Below, piece by piece: positions 39,017 through 46,981 of a DNA stretch of 64,000 bases. This DNA is from JAFGJQ01 sp964495075 (GTDB lineage Bacteria; Planctomycetota; Phycisphaerae; UBA1845), in the NCBI GenBank assembly GCA_964495075.1, contig CAZBUJ010000008.1:1-64000 (forward strand), in the 5' to 3' direction. Both the position numbers and the translations under genes were made by a program. The notes under the pieces are model-generated. The model did no database searches. It saw only the letters and a list, made by a program, of their open reading frames with translations, and was not told the origin of the DNA. Each line of letters starts with the position of its first letter. Within the stretch, counting starts at the first letter, position 1.

Positions 39017-40177
39017 CTAGCCCGTGAACGCCCGCTGGAACGCGGCGAAGTCGACAAGGTCCGCGTCCCCGTCGTCGTCGAGGTCCGATCCAAAGCAGCA
39101 ATCCGCCGGGGCGCCCGCGGGGCCGCCCAGGCATTCCTCGAAGACGTCGTAGTCCGCCAGATCGATGTCGCCGTCGTGATCGTGATCGCTGGGCACCGTG
39201 ACGGCTTGGTACAGCCGGACCGTCCCGTCACCCGAACCGATGAGTACGTCCCCGGCGCCGTCGGCGGTCCAATCACAGACGCCGGGCCGGGAACGCGGCG
39301 TGCCGGGCAGATCGATGGGCACGCCGCCTGCTTCGACGAGCAGGTAATCCGCAAAGCTCGGCGCCTCCGCGGTGCCGACGTTGCGATAGAAAAGCAGTTG
39401 CCCGGACGTGTTGCCCGAAAGCAAATCCTGCAAACCGTCACCATCCCAATCCACGACCTGCGGGCTGGACCGCCCGGACGGGACGGTCACGTCGCCGAGG
39501 AGCAGAAGCTGGGCATACTCACTCCCGATGAAATCCGGCGCGGTGTCGGTCCCGTCGTTGATGAAGACTTCGATCACGCCGCCGAGGTCACCGACGATCA
39601 GGTCCTTCCGACCGTCGTCATTCCAGTCCGCCACGTCGGGCACCGCGCGGGAACCCACGTCGATGTCGACCTTGGCGGTGTCGGGGCCCACCTGGAGCAG
39701 CGTGCCGCCGTCGAACGTCGGCTCGTCGTCGGTGCCGGTGTTGAGGTATATGGCGACTTTGCCGTCACTTCGGCCCACCAGCAGGTCTTTTCGATCATCC
39801 GCGTCCCAATAAACTACCAGGGGTGCCACACCCAGGCACCCGCTGCCGGCCAGCGACAGGTCCTCGCCGTCCGACTGGGCGTACACATAGTCGCCGAACT
39901 CGGGGCTGCAGATCATGCCGGAGTTGAGATAAACCCGTACTTTCGCGGGGAACAAGCTGCTCCCTTCGCCAATGATCAGGTCCGGGAGGTCGTCGTCGTT
40001 CCAGTCGTCGAAACGAGGAACGGAGTAGCCCGGCACCGCGATGTCGCTCCCGCCGGCCTGCACAAACTCCGCGGGGCCAAGCGGCAGTTGCCCTGCCGCG
40101 CCGCGGATCACCACAAGGGTCAACGCTACCGCCAGCCACGAGACGATTGCAGTTCGTCCTCGACTCGGTACGGCCAT
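39017..40177 (-). CDS. Secreted FG-GAP/VCBS-repeat protein with dockerin-like tail
   Basis: The 386-residue protein begins with a signal peptide (TAIVSWLAVALTLVVIRGAAG). Five or so FG-GAP-like repeats follow, each with DWNDDDLPDLIIG, YWDADDRKDLLVG, DWNDDGRKDLIVG, DWDGDGLQDLLSG or DWTADGAGDVLIG, the Ca-binding loops of an integrin-alpha-type propeller. The tail (about 325-386) holds DHDHDGDIDLADYDVFEECLGG and DLDDDGDADLVDFAAFQRAF. ATG 40177 has GGAGGA six bases upstream; codons upstream are non-coding. It probably binds surface partners or glycans; no enzymatic motif is present. Confidence 0.85.
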   Translation of the reverse strand: MAVPSRGRTAIVSWLAVALTLVVIRGAAGQLPLGPAEFVQAGGSDIAVPGYSVPRFDDWNDDDLPDLIIGEGSSLFPAKVRVYLNSGMICSPEFGDYVYAQSDGEDLSLAGSGCLGVAPLVVYWDADDRKDLLVGRSDGKVAIYLNTGTDDEPTFDGGTLLQVGPDTAKVDIDVGSRAVPDVADWNDDGRKDLIVGDLGGVIEVFINDGTDTAPDFIGSEYAQLLLLGDVTVPSGRSSPQVVDWDGDGLQDLLSGNTSGQLLFYRNVGTAEAPSFADYLLVEAGGVPIDLPGTPRSRPGVCDWTADGAGDVLIGSGDGTVRLYQAVTVPSDHDHDGDIDLADYDVFEECLGGPAGAPADCCFGSDLDDDGDADLVDFAAFQRAFTG

Positions 40178-40245
40178 CTTCCATCCTCCACGCTGAGGCT
40201 CGTCACAGGTACGGGCTCGAGAATCGGTCAGGACCCACGAACACG

Positions 40246-40275
40246 ATTGTATCGAGTTGCGGCCCCAAATGCCAA
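40246..40275 (-). promoter_or_regulatory. Sigma-70-like promoter for the FG-GAP protein gene
   Basis: On the minus strand, TTGGCA (40275-40270) and TACAAT (40251-40246) are separated by 18 bases. Each hexamer matches consensus at 5 of 6 positions. The leader to ATG 40177 would be about 60 bases. Confidence 0.45.
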
Positions 40276-40627
40276 ACCGGGCCCGCGATGGCGTGTACGC
40301 CTTCTTCAGACCGTTCAGATATCGCCGGTATCGATCTGGAAAAACGTGCTTGGACAGGTCGTGACCGCCAGTAACCAGGGGTGTCAACCTGCACAACCGG
40401 TGCGCCGGCAGGCTTCGCCGTCAATCTGAAAGCCGACGTCACACGGGCACACGTGAATCACGGCGCGGGGTTGGCGGCGCGGCCTGCTTCACCGCCCTGT
40501 ACACGACTTTTATGTGCATGGGCAGCATTCCAGCGAATCCCTGGGCATCCCGGATATATTAGACGCCTCTAAAGAAACCAACAGGACCGCATCACGTATC
40601 GTAGTTTCCCGATGGCTTTCATCGCGT

Positions 40628-40668
40628 GTGACACGACTGCCCGGTGGGTGGCCGGGCTATCGTGTCAC
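40628..40668 (+). promoter_or_regulatory. Stem-loop with following T-run in the TadG-like leader (possible attenuator)
   Basis: The outer 9 bp GTGACACGA/TCGTGTCAC and inner 6 bp GCCCGG/CCGGGC are perfect, with a 2x2 internal loop and terminal loop TGGGTGG. CAATTTTTGG follows. It sits 53 bases before the start at 40721, in a 543-bp divergent region (40178-40720) that otherwise shows only the leftward promoter at 40246-40275. It looks like a terminator placed in a leader. Confidence 0.5.
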
Positions 40669-40684
40669 CAATTTTTGGGCCTCT

Positions 40685-40723
40685 CGATATGCAGCATATC
40701 GGGCCATGGAGGTGAGCTCCATG
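40685..40723 (+). promoter_or_regulatory. Two tandem hairpins covering the ribosome-binding site of the TadG-like gene
   Basis: Hairpin one is CGATATG-CAG-CATATCG (40685-40701). Hairpin two is CATGGAG-GTGAG-CTCCATG (40705-40723). The second contains the Shine-Dalgarno GGAGGT (40708-40713), and its 3' arm ends in the start codon ATG 40721. Folding would hide both signals, so translation may be regulated. Confidence 0.5.
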
Positions 40724-41950
40724 TCACGGAACAGATGTATGAGTCGTCGGGGCGCCATCGCCGTGTTGGTCATGGTGTCTCTCACGGTTCTCATCGGTAT
40801 GACGGCGCTGACCGTGGACGTTGGCTATATCTGCCTGTCTCGGACGGAGATGCAAAATGCGGTCGACGCCGGCGCGCTGGCCGGTGCGAGCGGTTTGGCC
40901 GTCGGCGATACCGCGGCCACGGAGCGCGCGATCGCCGCGACGGGGTGCAACGCCATCGGCCGGGAGCCGGTCGTCGTCCTGTCCGACGACGTGCAGCTCG
41001 GCCACTGGGAATGGACCGCACGATCTTTCACGCCGGTGGCGGAAGGCGAACCGCAGCAATACCAGGCGAACGCCGTGCGGGTCGTGGGCGAAAAGCTCGA
41101 CCTGCCGCTGTTCTTCGGCGCGGTGCTGGGGGTGTCCAATACCGACATCGTCAAGCAGGCGATCGCGTTGTGTGACAGCGGTCGCTGTCGCGGCGTGTGG
41201 GGCCTGGAAGGCGTGCTGGGCGTCGGCGATGTGATCACGGACAGCTTCGACTCCAGGCTCGGCCCGTACGGTGACGGCAACCGCGGGCAGAACGGCGATA
41301 TCTGCAGCAACCAGGACATCCGCATCAACGGCGACACGAGCATTCACGGCGACGCGATGTACGGGCCGGGGTACTCGTTCGACACCTCCGGCACGTCGTG
41401 GGAAGTGTGGGGCGTCGTCGACGACATCTGCTGCCCCGTGGAGGCCCCCGTCGTCGACGCCAGCGGGGCGCGATCGGTCAACGACAACGACTTGATCGGG
41501 CTCACCGACTACGGGCGGGACCCGCTCGTAGGCGGCGCCCTGCGGCTCATCGAGGACGACAACCTCACGCTGGTGCCGGGCACCTACTACTTCCGATCCG
41601 TGAATATCGTGGGCCAGGCTACGCTCACGGTAACCGGGCCGACGCACATCTACGTCGACGGAAACGCGAACTTCGCCGGTGGGGGCATCCTGAATGTAAC
41701 CCAGGATCCGCAGAATCTGATCCTCTACGGCACCGGCCACAACTTCACGCTGGCCGGTGGTACCGGATTCTACGGTGCCGTGGTCGCCCCGGACAGCAAT
41801 GTCGTCCTGTTGGGCAACGCAGACTACTACGGCACGTTGATCGGCCGCACGCTGGACATGCGGGGGACTTCCTCCCTCCACGTGGACGAGGCGGTGGTGG
41901 CGGATCTTCTCGGTGGCGACGGTTCGGTCTCGCCGGTGCTGGTACGGTAG
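40721..41950 (+). CDS. TadE/TadG-like pilus-assembly protein with C-terminal DUF7305-like region
   Basis: The 409-residue protein has a short basic N-terminus then GAIAVLVMVSLTVLIGMTALTVDVGYI, the single membrane segment and following DVG of TadG-type proteins, with QNAVDAGALAGASGLA typical of the family. The C-terminal half (LTLVPGTYYFRSVNIVGQATLTVTGPTHIYVDG...GTGFYGAVVAPDSNVVLLG) is a Gly-rich beta-solenoid-like repeat seen in predicted pilus-tip or surface proteins. ATG 40721 is chosen over the in-frame ATG 40706 because GGAGGT is 7 bases upstream. No other tad genes are adjacent. Confidence 0.75.
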   Translation: MSRNRCMSRRGAIAVLVMVSLTVLIGMTALTVDVGYICLSRTEMQNAVDAGALAGASGLAVGDTAATERAIAATGCNAIGREPVVVLSDDVQLGHWEWTARSFTPVAEGEPQQYQANAVRVVGEKLDLPLFFGAVLGVSNTDIVKQAIALCDSGRCRGVWGLEGVLGVGDVITDSFDSRLGPYGDGNRGQNGDICSNQDIRINGDTSIHGDAMYGPGYSFDTSGTSWEVWGVVDDICCPVEAPVVDASGARSVNDNDLIGLTDYGRDPLVGGALRLIEDDNLTLVPGTYYFRSVNIVGQATLTVTGPTHIYVDGNANFAGGGILNVTQDPQNLILYGTGHNFTLAGGTGFYGAVVAPDSNVVLLGNADYYGTLIGRTLDMRGTSSLHVDEAVVADLLGGDGSVSPVLVR

Positions 41951-42399
41951 CCCGGCGGAACCGCTGAACCATATCGTACTCGCCCTCTTGCAGCAGCCCC
42001 TTGGGGCAACCACCGCTCGAGCCGTTGCACCCACGGCCGCAGCGGTACGGATCGTTCACATTTGAGTTGGGCAAGGACCGTCTTCGATCACGCACCTCAT
42101 GCTTCCACGTGTGAGAAGGCGGTCCTTGCCGGTAGTCCGCAACCGACCACACCTCCGCCACAACCAGTACACGGAAGAACCGGCGGCTGATGAAGAAGCA
42201 CTGCTCGAACGGGGCGGTAAGGATGCACCGCGACCCTGCCCGGATCGCCGCCCACCCACGCCGGTACCGCCGATGGCCAAACGCCGCACATCCGTGACAC
42301 ACCTCGACGCGTGTGGTACAGTGCCCGTCCGGTCGAATCAATGGCACCGCGGGAAGACCGCCAACGGGGCCGCCACAAACCTGACAGGAGAAGCTTGCC
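41951..42399. other. Intergenic region with structured elements
   Basis: The 449-bp spacer lies between two plus-strand genes. It contains the long hairpin at 42070-42130 and a small CCCCTTGGGG palindrome near 41998. It ends in AGGAG, nine bases before ATG 42400. I see no supported gene. Confidence 0.5.
42070..42130. ncRNA. Long imperfect hairpin, possible structured RNA or terminator
   Basis: The outer stem 42070-42080/42120-42130 (GGCAAGGACCG/CGGTCCTTGCC) is 11 bp and perfect. It continues with about five pairs, a two-base bulge (GA) and six more pairs around a loop of about 14 bases. No T-run follows on either strand. It lies 120 bases downstream of the TadG-like gene and 270 bases before the cytochrome gene. 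Confidence 0.35.
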
Positions 42400-43833
42400 A
42401 TGACGGAAAACGCGGAAACCACGACCGAGTCGGCGCCACCCGCCCGCCCCACGCGCCGCCGGAAAGTGGTCATCCTGGCAGCCATCATCGTTTTCCTGGT
42501 TCTGCTGCTCCCCGTGTCCAACCTGTTCCTGTCCCCCGTGACGGGAACCGTGCTGACGAGCGTCGCCAAGGACCACCCCGGCTTCGCGGACGCCGCCACC
42601 GTGCTGGAGCACAAATGCCTGGACTGCCACAGTGACCGGACGCGCAAACCGCTGTACATGTGGATCCCGGTGGCGAGCGGGTTGATCAATCGCGACATCG
42701 CCACCGGCGTTCGCTACTTCGACATGTTCACCGAGCTACGTCCGCCCCACGGCCAAGCGCTCAGCCAACCCGGGCTGGCCAAGGTGGAGTACGTGCTCGA
42801 CCAGGGAACCATGCCGCCGGCCCGCTACCTGGCGCTGCACTGGAACGGTGGCTTGAGTGACGATAACGAAACGGCCCTGCGCACATGGATCACTCGAACC
42901 CGCCGCGAGCACTACGCGGTCGAAGGCGTGGCCGCCGCGTTCGAAACCGACGCCCTCCAGCCGCTGCCGCGGTCCGTCGACCTGAATGCCAAAAAGGTCG
43001 CCTTGGGCGACTTGCTTTTCCACGACACGCGACTGTCCAAAGACAACACGCTGTCGTGTGCCTCGTGTCATGATCTGGCCAGGGGTGGCACAGACCAGGC
43101 CCCCGTCTCCACCGGCGTGGGCAACGCCAAGGGGCCGATCAACGCACCGACCGTCTACAATGCCGCGTTCAACTTCCGTCAGTTCTGGGATGGCCGGGCC
43201 GCCGATCTCCAGGCGCAGGCGGGCGGACCGGTACAGAACCCGGTTGAGATGGCCTCCACCTGGAACGAGGTGATCCGTAAGCTCGCGACGGATCCCGTAA
43301 TCGTGGTCCGGTTCAAGGCGGTCTATCCCGATGGCCTCCTCAGCGACAACATCACCAACGCCATCGCCGAGTTCGAGCGATCGCTGATCACGCCCAACAA
43401 CCGCTTCGACGCGTATCTGCGCGGCGACAACACCGCCCTGGCCGCCGACGAGCTGGAGGGCCTGTGGCTGTTCCGTCAGAACGCATGCGCAAACTGCCAC
43501 TGCGGGAGCGCCCTCGGGGGACGCTCCTTCGAACGCATGGGGCGCCGGGCAGACTACTTCGCCGACCGCGGCCACGTGGTCAAGGTGGACTACGGCCGGT
43601 TCAACGAGACCCAGAACGAACGTGAACGCTACGCGTTCAAGGTGCCCATCCTGCGGAACATCGCGCTGACCTACCCGTACTACCACGACGGCACGCGAGC
43701 GACCCTCGAGCAGGCCGTGGCCGACATGGCCAAGTACCAGGGCTACCGCGACTTCTCCGACGCCGAGACTGCCGCGGTGGTCAAGTTCCTCAAGACGCTG
43801 ACCGGCACGGAGCGCGACGGGCGGTTGTACTGA
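42400..43833 (+). CDS. Membrane-anchored three-haem cytochrome-c peroxidase-like protein
   Basis: The 477-residue protein has an uncleaved N-terminal anchor (about 22-45) and three CxxCH haem-c sites: C73-H77 (CLDCH), C220-H224 (CASCH) and C363-H367 (CANCH). The second and third belong to a MauG/CcpA-type di-haem domain (LGDLLFHDTRLSKDNTLSCASCH, NAPTVYNAAFNFRQFWDGRA, PILRNIALTYPYYHDG). The first sits in a Haem_bd-like domain (VLEHKCLDCHSD...MWIPVASGLINRDI). It likely reduces peroxide or oxidises a periplasmic partner, with the extra haem as electron entry. ATG 42400 is preceded by AGGAG. Confidence 0.87.
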   Translation: MTENAETTTESAPPARPTRRRKVVILAAIIVFLVLLLPVSNLFLSPVTGTVLTSVAKDHPGFADAATVLEHKCLDCHSDRTRKPLYMWIPVASGLINRDIATGVRYFDMFTELRPPHGQALSQPGLAKVEYVLDQGTMPPARYLALHWNGGLSDDNETALRTWITRTRREHYAVEGVAAAFETDALQPLPRSVDLNAKKVALGDLLFHDTRLSKDNTLSCASCHDLARGGTDQAPVSTGVGNAKGPINAPTVYNAAFNFRQFWDGRAADLQAQAGGPVQNPVEMASTWNEVIRKLATDPVIVVRFKAVYPDGLLSDNITNAIAEFERSLITPNNRFDAYLRGDNTALAADELEGLWLFRQNACANCHCGSALGGRSFERMGRRADYFADRGHVVKVDYGRFNETQNERERYAFKVPILRNIALTYPYYHDGTRATLEQAVADMAKYQGYRDFSDAETAAVVKFLKTLTGTERDGRLY

Positions 43834-44650
43834 TCGCCCGCGGCGGCGCCGGCGACCCGGGGACGGACTGCGTTGCCCCTGAATCCATGGGAACGAGGGC
43901 GTCCGCCGGCCGATGACGCGACGATGGCACCGCGTCGGCGGAACGGAAACCGAATGCATGGGCCATCATGACCGCCCAGGCCGAGCCGTAGCTGACCGCC
44001 CAGACCACCTCCTCCAGCGGTACCCCCATCATGACGATCCCCGATAGCGTCGCCCCGTTCCACTGTTCGAGAAAATGGGGCCAGACCGCAAAGACCCCCA
44101 TCAGCAGGAGCGTATAGAGCACCGCGAAACGAAACGCACCCTTGATCGCAACCGCCCAAAGCTCGCGCTGACGCCGCAGGACCAGCCCGCTCACCGCGGC
44201 GCAGCTCACGACGGTTGCACCCCAGATACTCATGCCGGCAGACCAAAAAAGGCTGGCCACGGCGAAGCCGATCAGCGTACACGCGAGAAAGCTCCGCAGC
44301 ATGCGGATTCGATCGAAGTGTGGTCGGATGCGGTTGCACACCGGCGCCACCGCCAGAAACCAGACCAGCACGCCGTTGGCGAAGGAGAAAATCACATCCT
44401 CGGGGCCCGCCCAGCAACAGGCGATACGCTTGGGATTCCAATACTCCGGCACGAACGCCGGCGAGGCGAAGGCGAAGGGGGCCGAGAGAAAGCCGCTCAG
44501 CAGCGCGAACCGGATCTGACTTCGCCCCAGGATCAGTCCCGCACACGCCAACAGGAAAAGGACAGTCGAAGTAGTGAGATAAGAATACGTATGGCAGAAA
44601 CCCCACATGCTGCGACCGATCTCGACGACAGGCGAAGGCCGTTCAACCAT
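43790..44650 (-). CDS. Integral membrane protein, lycopene-cyclase-domain-like
   Basis: The 286-residue protein has seven or so hydrophobic segments. WNPKRIACCWAGPEDVIFSFANGVLVW and, near the C-terminus, MMGVPLEEVVWAVSYGSAWAVMMAH resemble the PLEE-type motifs of lycopene-cyclase (CrtYc/d, CarR) domain proteins, but no carotenoid gene is near, so this is only a fold-level suggestion. The last 45 residues are low-complexity, and the 3' end overlaps the haem protein gene antisense by 44 bases. ATG 44650 follows a consensus promoter by about 55 bases; ATG 44608 is an alternative start. Confidence 0.55.
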   Translation of the reverse strand: MVERPSPVVEIGRSMWGFCHTYSYLTTSTVLFLLACAGLILGRSQIRFALLSGFLSAPFAFASPAFVPEYWNPKRIACCWAGPEDVIFSFANGVLVWFLAVAPVCNRIRPHFDRIRMLRSFLACTLIGFAVASLFWSAGMSIWGATVVSCAAVSGLVLRRQRELWAVAIKGAFRFAVLYTLLLMGVFAVWPHFLEQWNGATLSGIVMMGVPLEEVVWAVSYGSAWAVMMAHAFGFRSADAVPSSRHRPADALVPMDSGATQSVPGSPAPPRAISTTARRAPCRSAS

Positions 44651-45091
44651 CGGCGGGGATCGAAGCCGATCGAGCCCACACTTTGTCCGAGTGGAGCTCC
44701 GCAGGCGGGCGTATTATACGCGTCGCGCCGCAGCCGCTGTCAATCTTTTTCTGACGCTGGAGCAACCCGGGAACCGGCGCGCCGTATCAACCCGTCCGAG
44801 CTGCCGATCGAGTCGCCGATCATGGATGGCCTCGGAGAGTGGTCGGGCGCGATAACTTCCGCGCCGTCGTCATCGCAGGGCCGTTCCGACGGCGGCGCCG
44901 CCGGGCAGATCCACAAAAACGATCCCTCGTCCGTGGGTTTCGTGCGGCTGGCGGCATTTGGAAATGCCGGCGTTGGGGTGGCCCGAGGCCGACCCGTGAT
45001 GCGGCTTGGGCGCACTCATCGCGCCTTCTCGTACGGCCCGGGGCCTGGTCGTTGTGGTTTTCCTCTGGAAACGCCCGCTCAGGTGAGGATT
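44651..45091. other. Divergent promoter region of membrane protein and ECF sigma factor
   Basis: The 441-bp spacer carries the strong leftward promoter described separately. Rightward, AGGTGAGGA precedes ATG 45092. No conserved peptide is encoded in it. Confidence 0.5.
44713..44743 (-). promoter_or_regulatory. Consensus sigma-70 promoter for the lycopene-cyclase-like gene
   Basis: On the minus strand, TTGACA (44743-44738) and TATAAT (44718-44713) are both perfect, with a 19-base spacer that is slightly long. Transcription should start near 44706, giving a leader of about 55 bases. Confidence 0.6.
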
Positions 45092-45682
45092 ATGAGAGCT
45101 GCAAGCGTCGTCCTTGAATCTGCGACCCGCGAGGATGCGATGGCCAAACCCCGTGACGGCAGAACCGAACTGGCCGAGGTCTTTGCCGAAACCTGGAAGG
45201 CCCTTTCTCGCTATATCGCGGTTCGGGTCGGCGGTGACGAGGCGCTCGCAGATGATTGCATGCAGCAAACTTGCCTGGAGGCCGCCCGCAGCAAGCGCGT
45301 ACCCGTGCGGAACGAACTGGAGCCCTGGTTGCGGGGGATTGCCCGAAACGTCATTCGCCACCACTGGCGTCGCGCCCGACTGGATCCAAGAACCGTTCCC
45401 GTCGTGGACGGCGCGATGGGGCGTCTCATCGCCGAGGCGATCGACCAGGGCCCGCTGCCACCGGAGTGGCTCCAGCGAAACGAAATCCGCGATCAACTCC
45501 TGTTGGCGATCACCGAATTGATGACGCCGGAGCAGGACATCATCTATCGGTTCTACTTCGCCGGCGAATCACACAAAGAGCTGGCGGAGGCGCTTGGCGT
45601 CAGCATCCGCAGCGTCGAGGGCCGATTGTACCGCGCGCGGTCGGAGCTTCGGCGCAAGTTGGCCCATCTGGCGGTCGACTGA
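45092..45682 (+). CDS. ECF-type RNA polymerase sigma factor
   Basis: The 196-residue protein has sigma region 2 (about 30-100: LSRYIAVRVGGDEALADDCMQQTCLEAARSK, LEPWLRGIARNVIRHHWRRARLD) and region 4 (about 140-190: LTPEQDIIYRFYFAGESHKELAEALGVSIRSVEGRLYRARSELRRKL) with the helix-turn-helix for the -35 element. ATG 45092 follows AGGTGAGGA; ATG 45140 with GAGGA is an alternative. The next gene, 63 bases on, encodes a membrane protein with a short cytoplasmic head, the usual arrangement of a sigma/anti-sigma pair. Confidence 0.9.
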   Translation: MRAASVVLESATREDAMAKPRDGRTELAEVFAETWKALSRYIAVRVGGDEALADDCMQQTCLEAARSKRVPVRNELEPWLRGIARNVIRHHWRRARLDPRTVPVVDGAMGRLIAEAIDQGPLPPEWLQRNEIRDQLLLAITELMTPEQDIIYRFYFAGESHKELAEALGVSIRSVEGRLYRARSELRRKLAHLAVD

Positions 45683-45745
45683 GTGGCGATCGGCCATCGC
45701 TGCCGCCGGCGCCCTGGACCACGAGTCAATGTGAGGAAGTGCACA

Positions 45746-46918
45746 ATGGCTGAACAGGACGAGAACGACCGGCAGATTCACGAGAACCTGCAAGCGATCA
45801 GTCGGTACCTGGTTGTTCCCAAAGAACCATCCGACGCCAAGCGAGATCAGTGGCAGGCGCTGCTCTCCCCGGCATCCCCCGCCCCGCGGATCGTCGCTAG
45901 AAGGAGGAACCTAATGAGACAACACAGAACGCTGACCCTGGTCGGCGGCGGCGCCCTGGCGGCGAGCCTCCTGCTGGCCATTCTTCTTGTCAGCACCAGC
46001 CCGCCGACCGTGTCCGCGGCCGCCATTCTGACGGACCTGCAACTGGCCCTTGGGGAATCGATTCTGATCCGCTTCCGTAATGTCGAGCTGGACTACGCTG
46101 ATATGGCGACGCGGGTTCCGTCATCGCAAATCAAGCGCGGCACGGTGAGCTGCGATGGCCACATACTCGTTCCCAACCGGCCGACCCAGGAGGCACTCTG
46201 GACCCTGGAAGACATCCGTCTGCGTGGCCTGTCGGCGTCCTCGCAGGCCACCGATGGCTTCAGCGCGGATGTGACGTTGACCGCCTGTCTGCGGGATGAG
46301 CGTCCGTGGTTCTTCCTTCAGATCACCGACCCGCCTGCCGTGGACCCGGCCCGGGGCGGGTCCCACGCGGCCATCCTCAATGCGTTTCGGGACGGAGTCT
46401 ACGTCAAGCTGCCGAGTCTGGCGTTCGAGACGCAGGACGGGAGCGGCAATCATCACGTGAGTATCATCAGCCCCGAGTTCACGAATCTGCGTGACCTGCA
46501 GCGCGTGCTCGGGCGGCTCGGAGAAATCGCCGCCGACATCACCGTTGAAGAGAGGAGGTCGGGGCTGTTCGTGTTGACGGCCAAAGGGTTTCGGGACGCG
46601 GTCCCTCTTCCTGTACCGGACGGCGGCGGTCCGCCGGCGGACGTCCGGAAAGGCCTGGAGGCATGGCTGCGGGATATGATGAAGAACCAGATCGTTGAGG
46701 TCGGCTACCGGATGGACGAGGGCGTTCGCTGGATCCACGTTCGACATTTCGGTACGCCGGACGGCTGCATTGACATTCAGCTAGCCGACGTGGAGTTCGA
46801 CGATCGCCTGTTTGACCTCGACTATCACCTCGAGCGCCGGCCGGCCCCCCTCGTGGACGCGTCGGCACTGGTGGCGCTTCTGGACCTGTTCGACCGCGCT
46901 ACCGCCGATGAAAAATAG
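45746..46918 (+). CDS. Membrane-anchored protein paired with ECF sigma factor (putative anti-sigma)
   Basis: The 390-residue protein has a 55-residue cytoplasmic head, one transmembrane segment (about 63-84: LTLVGGGALAASLLLAILLVS) and a 300-residue extracytoplasmic domain. The head lacks the HxxxCxxC zinc motif of common anti-sigma factors. The outer domain (VSAAAILTDLQLALGESILIRFRNVELDY...) has the strand pattern of LolA/RseB-like lipid- or protein-binding folds (inference). GAGGA precedes ATG 45746. Its position after the sigma gene suggests it senses an envelope signal and holds the sigma factor. Confidence 0.65.
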   Translation: MAEQDENDRQIHENLQAISRYLVVPKEPSDAKRDQWQALLSPASPAPRIVARRRNLMRQHRTLTLVGGGALAASLLLAILLVSTSPPTVSAAAILTDLQLALGESILIRFRNVELDYADMATRVPSSQIKRGTVSCDGHILVPNRPTQEALWTLEDIRLRGLSASSQATDGFSADVTLTACLRDERPWFFLQITDPPAVDPARGGSHAAILNAFRDGVYVKLPSLAFETQDGSGNHHVSIISPEFTNLRDLQRVLGRLGEIAADITVEERRSGLFVLTAKGFRDAVPLPVPDGGGPPADVRKGLEAWLRDMMKNQIVEVGYRMDEGVRWIHVRHFGTPDGCIDIQLADVEFDDRLFDLDYHLERRPAPLVDASALVALLDLFDRATADEK

Positions 46919-46981
46919 GGGCCTGTCCGACCACCGTGGGCGATGAGCCTGAGCACGCCGTCTGGTTCGGGAGCGGCTCAC

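Noticed and set aside
44651..45091. Long plus-strand upstream extension of the ECF sigma gene
   Set aside because: The translation before 45092 is Arg/Ser/Gly-rich without motifs and overlaps the divergent gene; sigma region 2 begins just after 45092.
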